DNA of 64,000 nt from JBALVT01 sp036960305 (GTDB lineage: Bacteria; Pseudomonadota; Gammaproteobacteria; Pseudomonadales; Halieaceae), in assembly GCA_036960305.1 (NCBI GenBank), contig JBALWA010000005.1:62001-126000 (forward strand). Reading direction: 5' to 3'. The notes beneath the pieces are model-generated. The model had not been told where the DNA came from. It ran no database searches and saw only the letters and a program-made list of their open reading frames with translations. Each line of letters opens with the position of its first letter. Within the stretch, counting starts at the first letter, position 1. A program made the position numbers and the translations under genes. Positions 44,397-52,851 of the stretch are shown here, one piece after another.

Positions 44397-45179
44397 TCAG
44401 CTCCCTTCTACATGCTTGGGCACTACGCCCTCGGTAATCGTCGCTGTATTGTCCACCACCATCTCGGCACCATTCACCGCACGGGATTCATCGGAGGCCA
44501 GGAACAACACCATGTTGGCAACATCCTCGGGCTGACCTACCCAGATATTTTCCATACTGGCTGCCACCTCTGGATTGTTCTCGCGCACCACTGCCTGAAC
44601 ACCCTGCAACATGGGCGTATCCATATTGCCGGGATGGATAGAGTTACAACGAATACCGTAGCCCTCCTGGGTACTGAGACAGGCAATGGACTTGGTCATC
44701 CCTCGGATCGCACTCTTGGACGCCGCATAGGCAAAGATATTCGGGCCGCCCTGGATACTGGCGGTGGAGCACATATTGATCATGGAGCCACTGCCCGCCT
44801 GCTTCATCAGCGCCAGCGCGTGTTTACAGCCGAAAAATGTACCGTCGGTTCCCACCGCGTTTATTTTCCGCCAAAGCGCCTCGGTAGTGTCCTCAATACT
44901 TGCCAATTGCACGATACCCGCACTATTGAGCAGTACATCCAGGCGGCCGTAACGTTCAGCTACGTCCGCCATCACGCGGATCCATTGGTCCTCCCGAGTA
45001 ACATCCAGCGGTATAAAATGAGCACCTTCGATACTCTCTGCCGCCGCGGCACCCAGTGTTGCGTTGAGATCAGCCATTACAACCGTGGCCCCTTCTTGCG
45101 CCAGACGCTGCGATGCCGCCAGCCCCAGACCCGAGGCTGCACCCGTTACCAACGCTACCTTTCCTTCTACTCTTCCCAT
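44397..45179 (-). CDS. short-chain dehydrogenase, hydroxysteroid-dehydrogenase-like
   Basis: 260 aa from the ATG at 45179, which gives the standard opening MGRVEGKVALVTGAASGLG. A longer version from 45224 would run into the promoter palindrome and is unlikely. Cofactor motif TGAASGLG, NSAG and catalytic Tyr-Lys in FAYAASKSAIRG are present. The CxSTASIQGG segment is common in 3-beta/20-beta-hydroxysteroid dehydrogenase relatives. It is the first gene of the SDR-SnoaL-ACAD unit and would interconvert an alcohol and a ketone on a cyclic substrate. Confidence 0.9.
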   Translation of the reverse strand: MGRVEGKVALVTGAASGLGLAASQRLAQEGATVVMADLNATLGAAAAESIEGAHFIPLDVTREDQWIRVMADVAERYGRLDVLLNSAGIVQLASIEDTTEALWRKINAVGTDGTFFGCKHALALMKQAGSGSMINMCSTASIQGGPNIFAYAASKSAIRGMTKSIACLSTQEGYGIRCNSIHPGNMDTPMLQGVQAVVRENNPEVAASMENIWVGQPEDVANMVLFLASDESRAVNGAEMVVDNTATITEGVVPKHVEGS

Positions 45180-45226
45180 AATCGAATCACTTGCATTTTT
45201 ATTGTGTGATGATACTGTAAACAAAA

Positions 45227-45246
45227 ACAGTCAGTACGTACTGTTT
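45227..45246. promoter_or_regulatory. operator-like palindrome in a divergent promoter region
   Basis: Inside ACAGTCAGTACGTACTGTTT lies the perfect 12-bp palindrome CAGTACGTACTG (45232-45243). The site is 48 bp before the leftward SDR start and 78 bp before the rightward PNPOx start. A possible minus-strand -10 TATCAT is at 45215-45210. It shares ACAGTCA with the element at 27528. Confidence 0.45.
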
Positions 45247-45323
45247 ATATTAAATCTAATTCAGGCACGACGCAACGAGCATTCGCTGCCAATTTACCAA
45301 CGCCAACACCGGAGCAATTACAG

Positions 45324-45827
45324 ATGAGCGATGACAACGTCGAGAATTACGATGACGTAACCATGTACGGCCTCACAACCGAGAAGATGGAGGAATTATT
45401 GCTCAAGCAAAACGAGCTGACCTTTATCTGGACAACACGCGAAGGCCACGGCATGGGCGTGACCATGAGCTACATCTGGCGCAACGGCAGTATCTGGTGC
45501 ACCGCGACTGAACAGCGGGCCCGGATGAAGGCTCTGGCCCGAGACCCACGCTGCTCTGTGGTCGTATCCAGTATGGGCACCGGTACGGACATCAGCCAAT
45601 CTGTCACCTTCAAGGGCCGGGCTATCCTTCACAAAGACCAGGAAACAAAGGACTGGTTCTACCCGGACTTCGCTAGACACGCCAACAACCCCGCACCAAC
45701 CCCCGAGGACTTCGTCGCCTTCCTGGACACCCCTGTGCGCATTATCATTGAAGTCATACCGGAGAAGACCATCAGTTTCGATGGCGGCGTCATGGTGGAG
45801 GCCACCTCCGCTGCGCTGGAGCAGTAA
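45324..45827 (+). CDS. pyridoxamine 5'-phosphate oxidase-family flavin protein
   Basis: 167 aa split-barrel flavin-binding domain. It shows ELTFIWTTREGHGMGVTMSY, SIWCTATEQRARMKALARDPRCSVVVSS and VTFKGRAILH, the standard strand order of PNPOx-like proteins. The family uses FMN or F420 to reduce diverse substrates; this group lacks the pyridoxamine-specific C-terminal region. GGAG lies 10 nt before the ATG. It is divergent from the SDR unit and upstream of two further plus-strand genes, from which a hairpin at 45851-45880 separates it. Confidence 0.8.
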   Translation: MSDDNVENYDDVTMYGLTTEKMEELLLKQNELTFIWTTREGHGMGVTMSYIWRNGSIWCTATEQRARMKALARDPRCSVVVSSMGTGTDISQSVTFKGRAILHKDQETKDWFYPDFARHANNPAPTPEDFVAFLDTPVRIIIEVIPEKTISFDGGVMVEATSAALEQ

Positions 45828-45850
45828 GACGTAACACCCTGACGATCTGA

Positions 45851-45880
45851 CAGAGAATAGACTAGTATGTCTATTCTCTG
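45851..45880. promoter_or_regulatory. perfect inverted repeat between the PNPOx-like and SDR genes
   Basis: Arms CAGAGAATAGAC and GTCTATTCTCTG (12 bp, perfect) surround TAGTAT. It starts 24 nt after the PNPOx stop and ends 27 nt before the SDR ATG. There is no T-run, so an operator or RNA structure is more likely than a terminator. Confidence 0.55.
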
Positions 45881-45907
45881 GACTAACACATCGACCAGGT
45901 GAACTGC

Positions 45908-46633
45908 ATGAGCAAAAAAGTTGCACTGATAATTGGCGCCGGCGATGCCGTCGGCAGCGCGATCGCCAGAAAATTTGCCGCCAAGGGGCTGATTGTTTGT
46001 GCCACCCGGCGCAATGCCGACAGGCTGACTCCTTTGCTGGAGGAACTCAAAGCCGCAGGGCATGAGGCGCACGGCTTTTCCTGCGATGCTCGCAAAGAAG
46101 ACCAAACTGTCGACCTGTTCCGGAATATCGAAGAGAACATTGGTGAGCTGGAGGTCGTGGTGTTTAACATCGGGGCAAACGTTCCCCTGGGCATTCTGGA
46201 AACCGACAGCCAGAAGTTCTTCAAGATCTGGGAAATGGGCTGTTTCGCCGGTTTCCTGAATGGCCGCGAAGCAGCCCGCTATATGACCCAACGGGGTCGC
46301 GGCACGATCCTGTTCACCGGCGCGACTGCCAGTGTACGAGGGGCTGCGGGGTTCGCTGCCTTTGCCAGCGCAAAACACGGCCTACGCGCCCTCGCCCAAA
46401 GTATGGCCCGGGAACTGGGACCACAGAATATACACGTCGCCCATGTCGTTATCGACGCTGCAGTCGACACCGATTTCATCCGCCAAATGTTCCCGGACTT
46501 CGAGGAACGCAAGGCGGCGGATGGTATTGTCAATCCGGACCACCTGGCTGACAACTACGTGACCCTGTACGAACAACCGCGCGATGTCTGGACCTTCGAA
46601 ATCGACGTGCGCCCCTGGAACGAACAATGGTAA
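45908..46633 (+). CDS. atypical short-chain dehydrogenase lacking the catalytic Tyr
   Basis: 241 aa from the ATG at 45908 (AGGTG upstream). The cofactor loop is GAGDAVGSAIA instead of TGxxxGIG. In the usual Tyr-x3-Lys position the sequence reads FASAKHG, so the catalytic tyrosine is replaced by phenylalanine while Lys is kept. The rest of the Rossmann fold is intact, including a C-terminal part specific to this subgroup (WTFEIDVRPWNEQW). It may be a non-classical SDR or one that uses another proton donor. It lies 13 nt before the NahD-like gene. Confidence 0.85.
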   Translation: MSKKVALIIGAGDAVGSAIARKFAAKGLIVCATRRNADRLTPLLEELKAAGHEAHGFSCDARKEDQTVDLFRNIEENIGELEVVVFNIGANVPLGILETDSQKFFKIWEMGCFAGFLNGREAARYMTQRGRGTILFTGATASVRGAAGFAAFASAKHGLRALAQSMARELGPQNIHVAHVVIDAAVDTDFIRQMFPDFEERKAADGIVNPDHLADNYVTLYEQPRDVWTFEIDVRPWNEQW

Positions 46634-46646
46634 ACAGGAGAAACCT

Positions 46647-47249
46647 ATGAGCAAGCAACTGGATTTTTACTTTGACTTCGGCAGTCCCACCACTTATCTG
46701 GCCCACAAGCGATTACAACAACTGAATGAGCAATATGGCCTGACAGTCAATTACCGACCGATTTTACTGGGGGGCCTATTCAAGGCCACCGGCAACACCT
46801 CGCCCGTGGCTATTCCCGCCAAGGGACACTACATGCTGACCCACGACCTACCCCGTTTCAGCAAACGCTACGGCGTCACCCTGAATATGAACCCCTTTTT
46901 CCCCATCAACACACTCACCTTGATGCGAGGGGTCTTTGCGGCAATACGCCTGGACTGCCTCGCAGCCTATGTGGACGCTGTCTTTGATGCCGTGTGGGTA
47001 GATAGCAAGAACATGGGGGACGCCGCGATCGTTGCCGAGACTCTGACCGCGGCGGGATTGGATGCGGAAGCCCTGATGGCCTTGACCCAGGACCCCGAGA
47101 TCAAGGCGGAACTGATTACCTCGACCGAGGCAGCGGTGGAACTGGGTGCGTTTGGTGCACCTACCCTGTTCATGGACGGCGAAATGTTCTTTGGGCAGGA
47201 CCGACTAGATTTTGTTGAGGAGGCTCTGCGCGGACACCAGGGAAGCTAA
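46647..47249 (+). CDS. 2-hydroxychromene-2-carboxylate isomerase/DsbA-like (GST kappa) protein
   Basis: 200 aa from the ATG at 46647 (AGGAGA upstream). A thioredoxin-like fold with helical insertion begins LDFYFDFGSPTTYLA, where Ser replaces the redox Cys, as in NahD and kappa-class GST. The C-terminus has AFGAPTLFMDGEMFFGQDRL. NahD uses glutathione to isomerise a ring-fission product in naphthalene degradation; this relative could do a similar cis-trans or ring step. It follows the atypical SDR by 13 nt. Its last 4 nt overlap the end of the convergent toxin gene. Confidence 0.87.
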   Translation: MSKQLDFYFDFGSPTTYLAHKRLQQLNEQYGLTVNYRPILLGGLFKATGNTSPVAIPAKGHYMLTHDLPRFSKRYGVTLNMNPFFPINTLTLMRGVFAAIRLDCLAAYVDAVFDAVWVDSKNMGDAAIVAETLTAAGLDAEALMALTQDPEIKAELITSTEAAVELGAFGAPTLFMDGEMFFGQDRLDFVEEALRGHQGS

Positions 47250-47545
47250 ACGATATTAAGCTGAGGATCCTGCCGGCAGTGTAAGATTCGAATGATTTCA
47301 ATCCGGCTACTTCGAAACCGATAGAAAATCACATGGCTATCGACCACTAAACTACGGAGCTTGGGGAGCAGTTCTCCTCGCTCCTGTCCGCTATTCGGGT
47401 TCTCTGTCAGTCCCCACAGCTTATCTCCGATTTGATCAACATATCGAGATGCGCGCAACACACCCCAATTGATGCATCCATACTGATAAATTTCTTCCAG
47501 ATCATGTCGCGCAGCAGGCGTGACGACAAGTTTCAATGCAGCCAT
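47246..47545 (-). CDS. parE: RelE/ParE-type toxin
   Basis: 99 aa of the ParE superfamily. Typical features are VTPAARHDLEEIYQYGCINWG at the start, NPNSGQERGELLPKLRSLVV in the middle and HVIFYRFRSSRIEIIRILHCRQD at the end. ParE proteins poison DNA gyrase, RelE proteins cut mRNA; the overall pattern favours ParE. The antitoxin gene lies 15 nt upstream on the same strand. It is convergent with the NahD-like gene. Confidence 0.88.
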   Translation of the reverse strand: MAALKLVVTPAARHDLEEIYQYGCINWGVLRASRYVDQIGDKLWGLTENPNSGQERGELLPKLRSLVVDSHVIFYRFRSSRIEIIRILHCRQDPQLNIV

Positions 47546-47560
47546 AGTTGGCTGATTCTA

Positions 47561-47815
47561 CTATTTGATTCCGTCTATCAGGTCATTTAGGGCGCTTTTT
47601 GATTGAATATTGATGCCCTGATTTCTATCTAACTGGTCAACCCCAACCTGTAGCTGTCCACGTAGTGTTGCCAGCTGAATTTCCCTGACCCACTCCTCGT
47701 GGGTATCCATGAAGCGAAGCGCCTCTCGAATGACTTCGCTGGCATTATTATAGAGGCCACTTTCGACCCGAGATTTAACCCGCGCCTCAAGCTCCTCGGT
47801 GAGAGAGATATGCAC
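47561..47815 (-). CDS. parD: ribbon-helix-helix antitoxin, ParD family
   Basis: 84 aa from a GTG at 47815, chosen because AGGTGG is 6 nt upstream and ISLTEELEARVKSRVESG then starts at the usual place; an ATG at 47848 would add 11 unusual residues. The ribbon-helix-helix segment with NNASEVIREALRFM is the ParD hallmark, and the C-terminal half would bind the toxin. It should repress its own promoter. Confidence 0.87.
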   Translation of the reverse strand: MHISLTEELEARVKSRVESGLYNNASEVIREALRFMDTHEEWVREIQLATLRGQLQVGVDQLDRNQGINIQSKSALNDLIDGIK

Positions 47816-47997
47816 AACAACCACCTGTACCAGCCAATGTATTTCCACACTGTGAACAGCAATACAATCTTTGTCAATCTATGTATTTTGTTGTCACTTC
47901 GCGGGAATTCAAAACCATTCCGGTTCAAATGCCTGCTTAACGGTGAGTCATGAGCTTTTCAGCAATTTCTCGGAAAGACCCAACAGCTTTAGCAGCC

Positions 47998-49782
47998 CTA
48001 TAGACGTAGGTCTTTGAATGACGGGTCCAGCCGCCAACTCTGTCCTTTTATCCTGGGGAGCATTTGACCTGCGTCATCACCCACTTCACGTTCAATCAAG
48101 CGATTGAGCTTGTTATTCATCATCTCAATGACGTCACCGTGTAGCTTCATATCTACAGCGAGATTGTTTATCTCTAGCGGATCGCTCACAACATCGAAGA
48201 GTTCGACATCGTTGTAAGCATAGAGCTCCTCAAGTGATTTGGGCACATGATGCTGCAAGGGCGAAAAATAACGGCTGAACTTGTAGCGACCATCATAGAC
48301 GGTCCGAATCGCTCCGCGCTTGGAGAGGTCAGGCCGAAATCCCTGGTTTGGCAGCTCAGCGGGCAAGCCGCCTTTGGCGAAGTAGTTACTGATGCTGGTG
48401 AAGAACGCATCGTCAACAAAACCAATCATATTGTAGTTGTACAGGGCTCCTTCACGCAGGGTATCCACTTGCGCAGCTTCTGGGTCCTGTAGCAGGGTCG
48501 AGATGTCCTTGCCGGGCAAACCACTGCGGGCGGCTTCGCTACCGCCGGCCAGACCAATCAGTGTCGTCGCTATATCAACATGGGATGTTACCGCCTTGCA
48601 TCGCTTTCCGACTGCATAAGCCGGGTGCACAATGGTCAGGGGAACATTGTTCTGTTCGCGATAGGCGTTTGCGCCCTTGCCGGTCAGGCCGTGGGCACCG
48701 CCCAGCTCACCGTGATCGGCTGTGAATAGAATAATGGTGCTCTCGGCGAGGCCAAGATCGTCCAGCTCGTCAAGTATCTGGACCAGCTTGTTATCCACAT
48801 CCCGCAGACAGTTGAGGTAGTAATTGTTCAGGCGCCCAAGGGCTTCGTCCTGTATCGGCACAATGCCGCACAAAGCACCGCGCGCATTTCGAAAGTTCAG
48901 ATGCGCCCCAGGCCTGCCGTTGTCATCAAAGCCCTGCTCGCGCGACTGCGGCAGCGCCAAGTCCCAGTCGTTCTGGTAAAGCGCATTGGCAGGCTCCCTG
49001 TTGAGGTGCATCAGCTCACTACCGGACTGCACGGACTGTCCGGGAAGGTCAGTATTGTAATACATGACATCGTGAGGATTGATCAGGTTCACCGCCATAA
49101 ACCACGGTTTGTCATCATCCCGCAACGCTTGCCCCTGGCCCCGTAGCCAGCTTCGTGCACCGGCGGAAATCACATCATCATGGAGGTAGCCACCCTCGGT
49201 ATGCCCGATCACATCACCAATGCCGAAATAATCCGAAAAACCGTAGGCCTCCATTTCATCTACGAGTATTTTCTTCGGCGCATGTAACTCGTTAGCGGTT
49301 TCAAACTCCTGGGTCAGGTGCCACTTGCCTTTGTAGGCGGTGTAATAGCCCTGCTTTCTCAGCAAATCACCAATGGTATCGATTTCGGTGGACATGCTGC
49401 CTGACCAGGAAAAATTCGTGTTGTCGAACATACCGTTATTCTGGATATGCTGCCCGGTATAGATAACCGCCCGGGAGGGCGTGCACACACAGGAACCAAT
49501 CTGGTGATTCTCGAAAACGACACCACGCTGTGCCAGGCGCTCCCGACCGGGTAGCCGGTAACCCGCCGGTAATTCGTCCGCCGTTAAATAGCGCTCCTGG
49601 TCAGTAACAATCATCAGAATGTTATAGGGCCCGCCTGCATCACCGCGAGTACCGGCAGCACCCTTGGTTGTTCCGGAGGCCTGAGCACTTTGAAAGCCTC
49701 CGGCAACGCCGACGGCACCGGCAGCCGCTATTGCGCTGCCCGCCAGAAACTTTCGTCTGCTTAAGTCAGTGCTGTCGTTCAT
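47998..49782 (-). CDS. sulfatase with Tat signal
   Basis: 594 aa. The twin-arginine signal SRRKFLAGSAIAAAGAVG at the N-terminus indicates folded export. The catalytic formylglycine is expected at C100 in CTPSRAVIYTG, the C-x-P-S-R sulfatase signature, preceded by a metal-binding Asp (MIVTDQERYL). A second metal and sulfate site includes FTADHGELGGAHG. It should hydrolyse a sulfate ester. No formylglycine-generating enzyme is in the window. It lies 38 nt after the other sulfatase. Confidence 0.93.
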   Translation of the reverse strand: MNDSTDLSRRKFLAGSAIAAAGAVGVAGGFQSAQASGTTKGAAGTRGDAGGPYNILMIVTDQERYLTADELPAGYRLPGRERLAQRGVVFENHQIGSCVCTPSRAVIYTGQHIQNNGMFDNTNFSWSGSMSTEIDTIGDLLRKQGYYTAYKGKWHLTQEFETANELHAPKKILVDEMEAYGFSDYFGIGDVIGHTEGGYLHDDVISAGARSWLRGQGQALRDDDKPWFMAVNLINPHDVMYYNTDLPGQSVQSGSELMHLNREPANALYQNDWDLALPQSREQGFDDNGRPGAHLNFRNARGALCGIVPIQDEALGRLNNYYLNCLRDVDNKLVQILDELDDLGLAESTIILFTADHGELGGAHGLTGKGANAYREQNNVPLTIVHPAYAVGKRCKAVTSHVDIATTLIGLAGGSEAARSGLPGKDISTLLQDPEAAQVDTLREGALYNYNMIGFVDDAFFTSISNYFAKGGLPAELPNQGFRPDLSKRGAIRTVYDGRYKFSRYFSPLQHHVPKSLEELYAYNDVELFDVVSDPLEINNLAVDMKLHGDVIEMMNNKLNRLIEREVGDDAGQMLPRIKGQSWRLDPSFKDLRL

Positions 49783-49820
49783 ATCTTGCTACTCTCGTTC
49801 AAGGCGATACCCTGGCTAAC

Positions 49821-51497
49821 TCAGTGTCCCGCGGCTTTTCGCGCAGTGTAGTAATACTCCAAAAGCGCTTCAGTCTCCGGCCGCAGGTTGGCAATACCCT
49901 CATAGGGCGTACCGGAAGTTTCCTTGCGATCGGGGAATTTTTTCTTCAGCGCCATGTGACGCTCTCGCATGTCTGGGAAGTACGCAACCGACCACATACC
50001 TGTTGCCAGCAAAGGCTTGGTTTCTTTGAGGTCTCTATAGAGATCAAAGACTGGTAAGGCGAAACCGGGAGATCCTGGCGCAGGCCAATGCGCTTTAAAC
50101 TGCTCCTTGATCGTGGCCTTCAAGTGCGGACCCTCGTAGACATGATGATAGTCACGACGACCATATTCATCGCCATTAAACAGCAGCGACGTCTGATTAA
50201 CGCCGTCAACGACGCGATCGCGGGGAATATGCTTGTCAGCCTGCGCAATCGTCGCCAGCGTGGTGTACCAGTCACCGGCATACACTATATCCCCGGCAAA
50301 GGTGTCGGCTTGTATGACATTCGGCCAGCGCACATAGGCATTCACCCGAACACCGCCCTCCAGGGTATCCCCCTTGAAGCCGCGGAAGACCATTTGAGAA
50401 TAGCCAGAATCGGGCATCGCCTGAAACATTGGGCCATTGTCACTCATCATAACCACCACGGTGTTGTCCGCATCACCGGTTTTCTCCAGTGCAGCGAACA
50501 GCTCTCCCAAGTGAGCGTCCAGATCTGTCATGCTCTCGACCCAGGTACCACCGTTAGCAGTAGTAAACTCCCTGTTTCTGCGAGTAAAATTTACCGGAAT
50601 CTGCGGCCAGTAATTCAGGAAGAATGGCTCGTCGTCAGCGGCTAACTCGTTCAGCCTCTCAATCACCTGTTTTTTGTAACGTTCATTCAGTGCGTCATAG
50701 TAGGCAAAGTCCAGTGGCTTTCCTGCTTCCACACCCCATTCATGAGCATCTTCTCCAGCAACGGCATCGACTCCCAACACCCAGCCGGCGGGCCTAAAGT
50801 TTTTGTCCATACGGTAGTTGGGTACGGTCTCTCTAACCTTATAATTATCGGACAGACGATCGTCTTCCGACTCGTCAGTCATGAAGTTGAATGTCGCCTG
50901 GTTATGCAGGGGGTAACTGGCGGTATCAAAACCCTGATTGTGGGGTGCAGCCTGGGCAATGTCCCCCTGGTGCCATTTGCCGATATGGGCGGTGTTATAA
51001 CCCTCTTTTTTCAATAACTCGGCAAGCGTCACTTCATCTTTATGTAAACCCGTGCCTTCCGGTGGCACAATTTTGGGTTCCAGCATATGGCTGCGCACCG
51101 GCAGGCGACCTGTCAGCAAAGCGGTACGTGTTGGTGTGCACGTGGGCTCAGAGTACATGCGGGAGAATGTCAGGCTTTCTCGGGCAAAAGCATTGATATT
51201 TGGAGTAGTAGTACCGCGCACATGGTTCAGTACGGGGTCGCCCATCTCACCAAAGCCCACATCATCTATCAGGACAAACAGAATATTAGGGCGCCTGCCA
51301 CCATTGGCCTCACGCACTTCAGCCAATTTGGCTGCAATCGCTTTGTCTTCCTGCGCCCAGCGCTCGCCGTGTTGCGCCAGCAGCATGTAATGCTCGGCAT
51401 CATGTTGTATCTCGCCTCGCTTGGCGCCCGCCAAACTTATCTGCGGAACGGCCATTAGCAGAGTAACCAGGACTGCGTGCAAACGTAGTTTCATCAT
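49821..51497 (-). CDS. arylsulfatase-type sulfatase
   Basis: 558 aa from the ATG at 51497, which yields a normal Sec signal peptide (cleavage near ...ISLAGA). The formylglycine site is C120 in CTPTRTALLTG. Metal ligands occur in LFVLIDDVGFGE and MMSDNGPMF. The overall layout fits arylsulfatase A-type enzymes. The two sulfatases use different export routes (Sec here, Tat for the other). A 67-bp element shared with the region upstream of the DUF2092 gene precedes it. Confidence 0.92.
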   Translation of the reverse strand: MMKLRLHAVLVTLLMAVPQISLAGAKRGEIQHDAEHYMLLAQHGERWAQEDKAIAAKLAEVREANGGRRPNILFVLIDDVGFGEMGDPVLNHVRGTTTPNINAFARESLTFSRMYSEPTCTPTRTALLTGRLPVRSHMLEPKIVPPEGTGLHKDEVTLAELLKKEGYNTAHIGKWHQGDIAQAAPHNQGFDTASYPLHNQATFNFMTDESEDDRLSDNYKVRETVPNYRMDKNFRPAGWVLGVDAVAGEDAHEWGVEAGKPLDFAYYDALNERYKKQVIERLNELAADDEPFFLNYWPQIPVNFTRRNREFTTANGGTWVESMTDLDAHLGELFAALEKTGDADNTVVVMMSDNGPMFQAMPDSGYSQMVFRGFKGDTLEGGVRVNAYVRWPNVIQADTFAGDIVYAGDWYTTLATIAQADKHIPRDRVVDGVNQTSLLFNGDEYGRRDYHHVYEGPHLKATIKEQFKAHWPAPGSPGFALPVFDLYRDLKETKPLLATGMWSVAYFPDMRERHMALKKKFPDRKETSGTPYEGIANLRPETEALLEYYYTARKAAGH

Positions 51498-51564
51498 CGG
51501 TCCAAACCCACCTAAACTTATAATCAATAGTTCTATATTGTTTCGCGATACCGCAACATGCGTG

Positions 51565-51631
51565 TACCGGATAATGCCAGTAAATCATTTATACAGGTTG
51601 ACACAGAATCAACCCATCAAAAAATCGAACC
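51565..51631. repeat. copy A of a 67/68-bp element with a variable hairpin
   Basis: Ends TACCGGATAAT (51565) and CATCAAAAAATCGAACC (to 51631) and the inner CATTTATAC are shared with copy B at 53794-53861. The 20-base middle differs in sequence but in both copies folds; here GGTTGA-N7-TCAACC. It lies between the barrel gene's stop and the sulfatase start, so it may be a promoter/leader of the sulfatase pair or a small repeat family. Confidence 0.75.
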
Positions 51632-51662
51632 TTCGTAAATCGGTGGTGTAACCACCCAACAA

Positions 51663-52460
51663 CTAGTAGACAAAGCGCAATCCCAGGCCAATGGCCCAAT
51701 CGTAGGAACGATCACTCCCGAGTCCGGCGAGACCCTCTCCATAAATGCCAAAACCTTGACCCAGCATCTTCCCAAACTGGACCTCCGTGCTGGCCGGTAC
51801 CGCATGAGTATTCCAGTCATAGGGAACCTTGGCATCGAGTTTCCACCAGTATCCGTTAGACAAGCTCCACAGTCCTATCAATCGTCCGGCCGTTACATCG
51901 ACCTCATCACCGCTGTATTCAGTATAATGTTGCACGAGAGGTATGAGTGTAAGACTGTCATTTATGTTCAGCGCGACGCCACCGAATGGCGATAGAATAT
52001 CGGCATCACTGCCAATACCCATATCCGCGTTATCAAAGCTCTTAATCCACTCAAGACCGACTGACGTTCGGTACGGTGTATCGCCCCACTTCCCCTCGCT
52101 GGGAAAATAGATCCCCTTCAGGTGGAAGCTTTCCCGGTCCTGCTCGCTGCTACCGCTTTCATCCGTATCCCAGTAGTGCGCCTCATATTTGATTTTCAGC
52201 TTGTCAGTCGCCATGAAGGCACCGTCGACAAAATAGTCGCTGCGATCACTCCCCTCTACAAGATCAAAACGCTGGACGCGAAGATCGGTATTCTTACCCT
52301 TGGACAATGGGTTGGATGCGTTTTCGGCGGCTGCAACAGGCACCGTTATGCATAAGCCTGCGATCAGCAGCTTCAGACAAACAAAGAAAGCCCGATGAAC
52401 GTTGAATGTATTACCTTTCAAATTAGTAACTCCAGCAATAGACAAGCCAAGTTTCTTCAT
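51663..52460 (-). CDS. predicted outer-membrane beta-barrel protein
   Basis: 265 aa with a long N-terminal signal region (hydrophobic stretch about residues 25-43, cleavage near ...PVAAAEN). The mature part alternates polar and aromatic residues in beta-strands (DGAFMATDKLKIKYEAHYWD, and ending AIGLGLRFVY with terminal aromatic Tyr). It is probably an outer-membrane channel or structural protein. I do not recognise a named family. It lies in the sulfatase cluster between the Arg-rich protein gene (gap 29 nt) and the sulfatases, so it may admit the sulfated substrate or release the product. Confidence 0.78.
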   Translation of the reverse strand: MKKLGLSIAGVTNLKGNTFNVHRAFFVCLKLLIAGLCITVPVAAAENASNPLSKGKNTDLRVQRFDLVEGSDRSDYFVDGAFMATDKLKIKYEAHYWDTDESGSSEQDRESFHLKGIYFPSEGKWGDTPYRTSVGLEWIKSFDNADMGIGSDADILSPFGGVALNINDSLTLIPLVQHYTEYSGDEVDVTAGRLIGLWSLSNGYWWKLDAKVPYDWNTHAVPASTEVQFGKMLGQGFGIYGEGLAGLGSDRSYDWAIGLGLRFVY

Positions 52461-52489
52461 AGACCTATCTATCTCCCGGCTCCACCCTG

Positions 52490-52840
52490 TCAGTAATCTT
52501 CTTCGAATTCCACATCGGTATTCGCGCCGGAATCAATTGTCTCAACGATGTACACAACCGTGGTTCCCTGATAGGCGGGCTGGTACCAGATTCCACCGCA
52601 GTAGTAATAGCTTACACCTCCCCGGATTCGGGTAACATTGCAGCCGTAGGGCAGCGAGCTGAGTCGCATGCCTCGACGCACATGTCGACGCCGCCTGCGA
52701 CGATGAGTGCGGCGTCGGGTTCCCCCGACACTACTGGGACTGGCAGGACGGCCCCGCCTTGCACTGAGCTCGGGGCTAAGCCCTGTGAGGCCTGCCAGCG
52801 TAAGAGCAGCTAAAGCTGTCAAGATTTCTCGTCTTTTCAT
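52490..52840 (-). CDS. small secreted Arg-rich protein
   Basis: 116 aa. A signal peptide (about residues 1-27) is followed by a segment dominated by Arg (RRRTHRRRRRRHVRRG, about 42-57) and a short conserved C-terminal part with GCNVTRIRGGVSYYYCGGIW and YVVETIDSG-like strands (actual YIVETIDSG). The YYYCGGIWYQP pattern resembles small periplasmic proteins of the DUF6515-like kind. No function is known. GGAGG is 7 nt before the ATG, and it lies 11 nt after the DUF2092 gene. Confidence 0.72.
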   Translation of the reverse strand: MKRREILTALAALTLAGLTGLSPELSARRGRPASPSSVGGTRRRTHRRRRRRHVRRGMRLSSLPYGCNVTRIRGGVSYYYCGGIWYQPAYQGTTVVYIVETIDSGANTDVEFEEDY

Positions 52841-52851
52841 GTCAGGCCTCC

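Noticed and set aside
44382..45209. Long open frame on the plus strand opposite the SDR gene
   Set aside because: It mirrors the SDR gene on the other strand, its translation shows no family pattern and no ribosome site, and the SDR is unambiguous.
45659..46378. Open frame of 239 codons on the minus strand opposite the PNPOx-like and SDR genes
   Set aside because: It spans two clear plus-strand genes and the hairpin between them and shows no recognisable domain.
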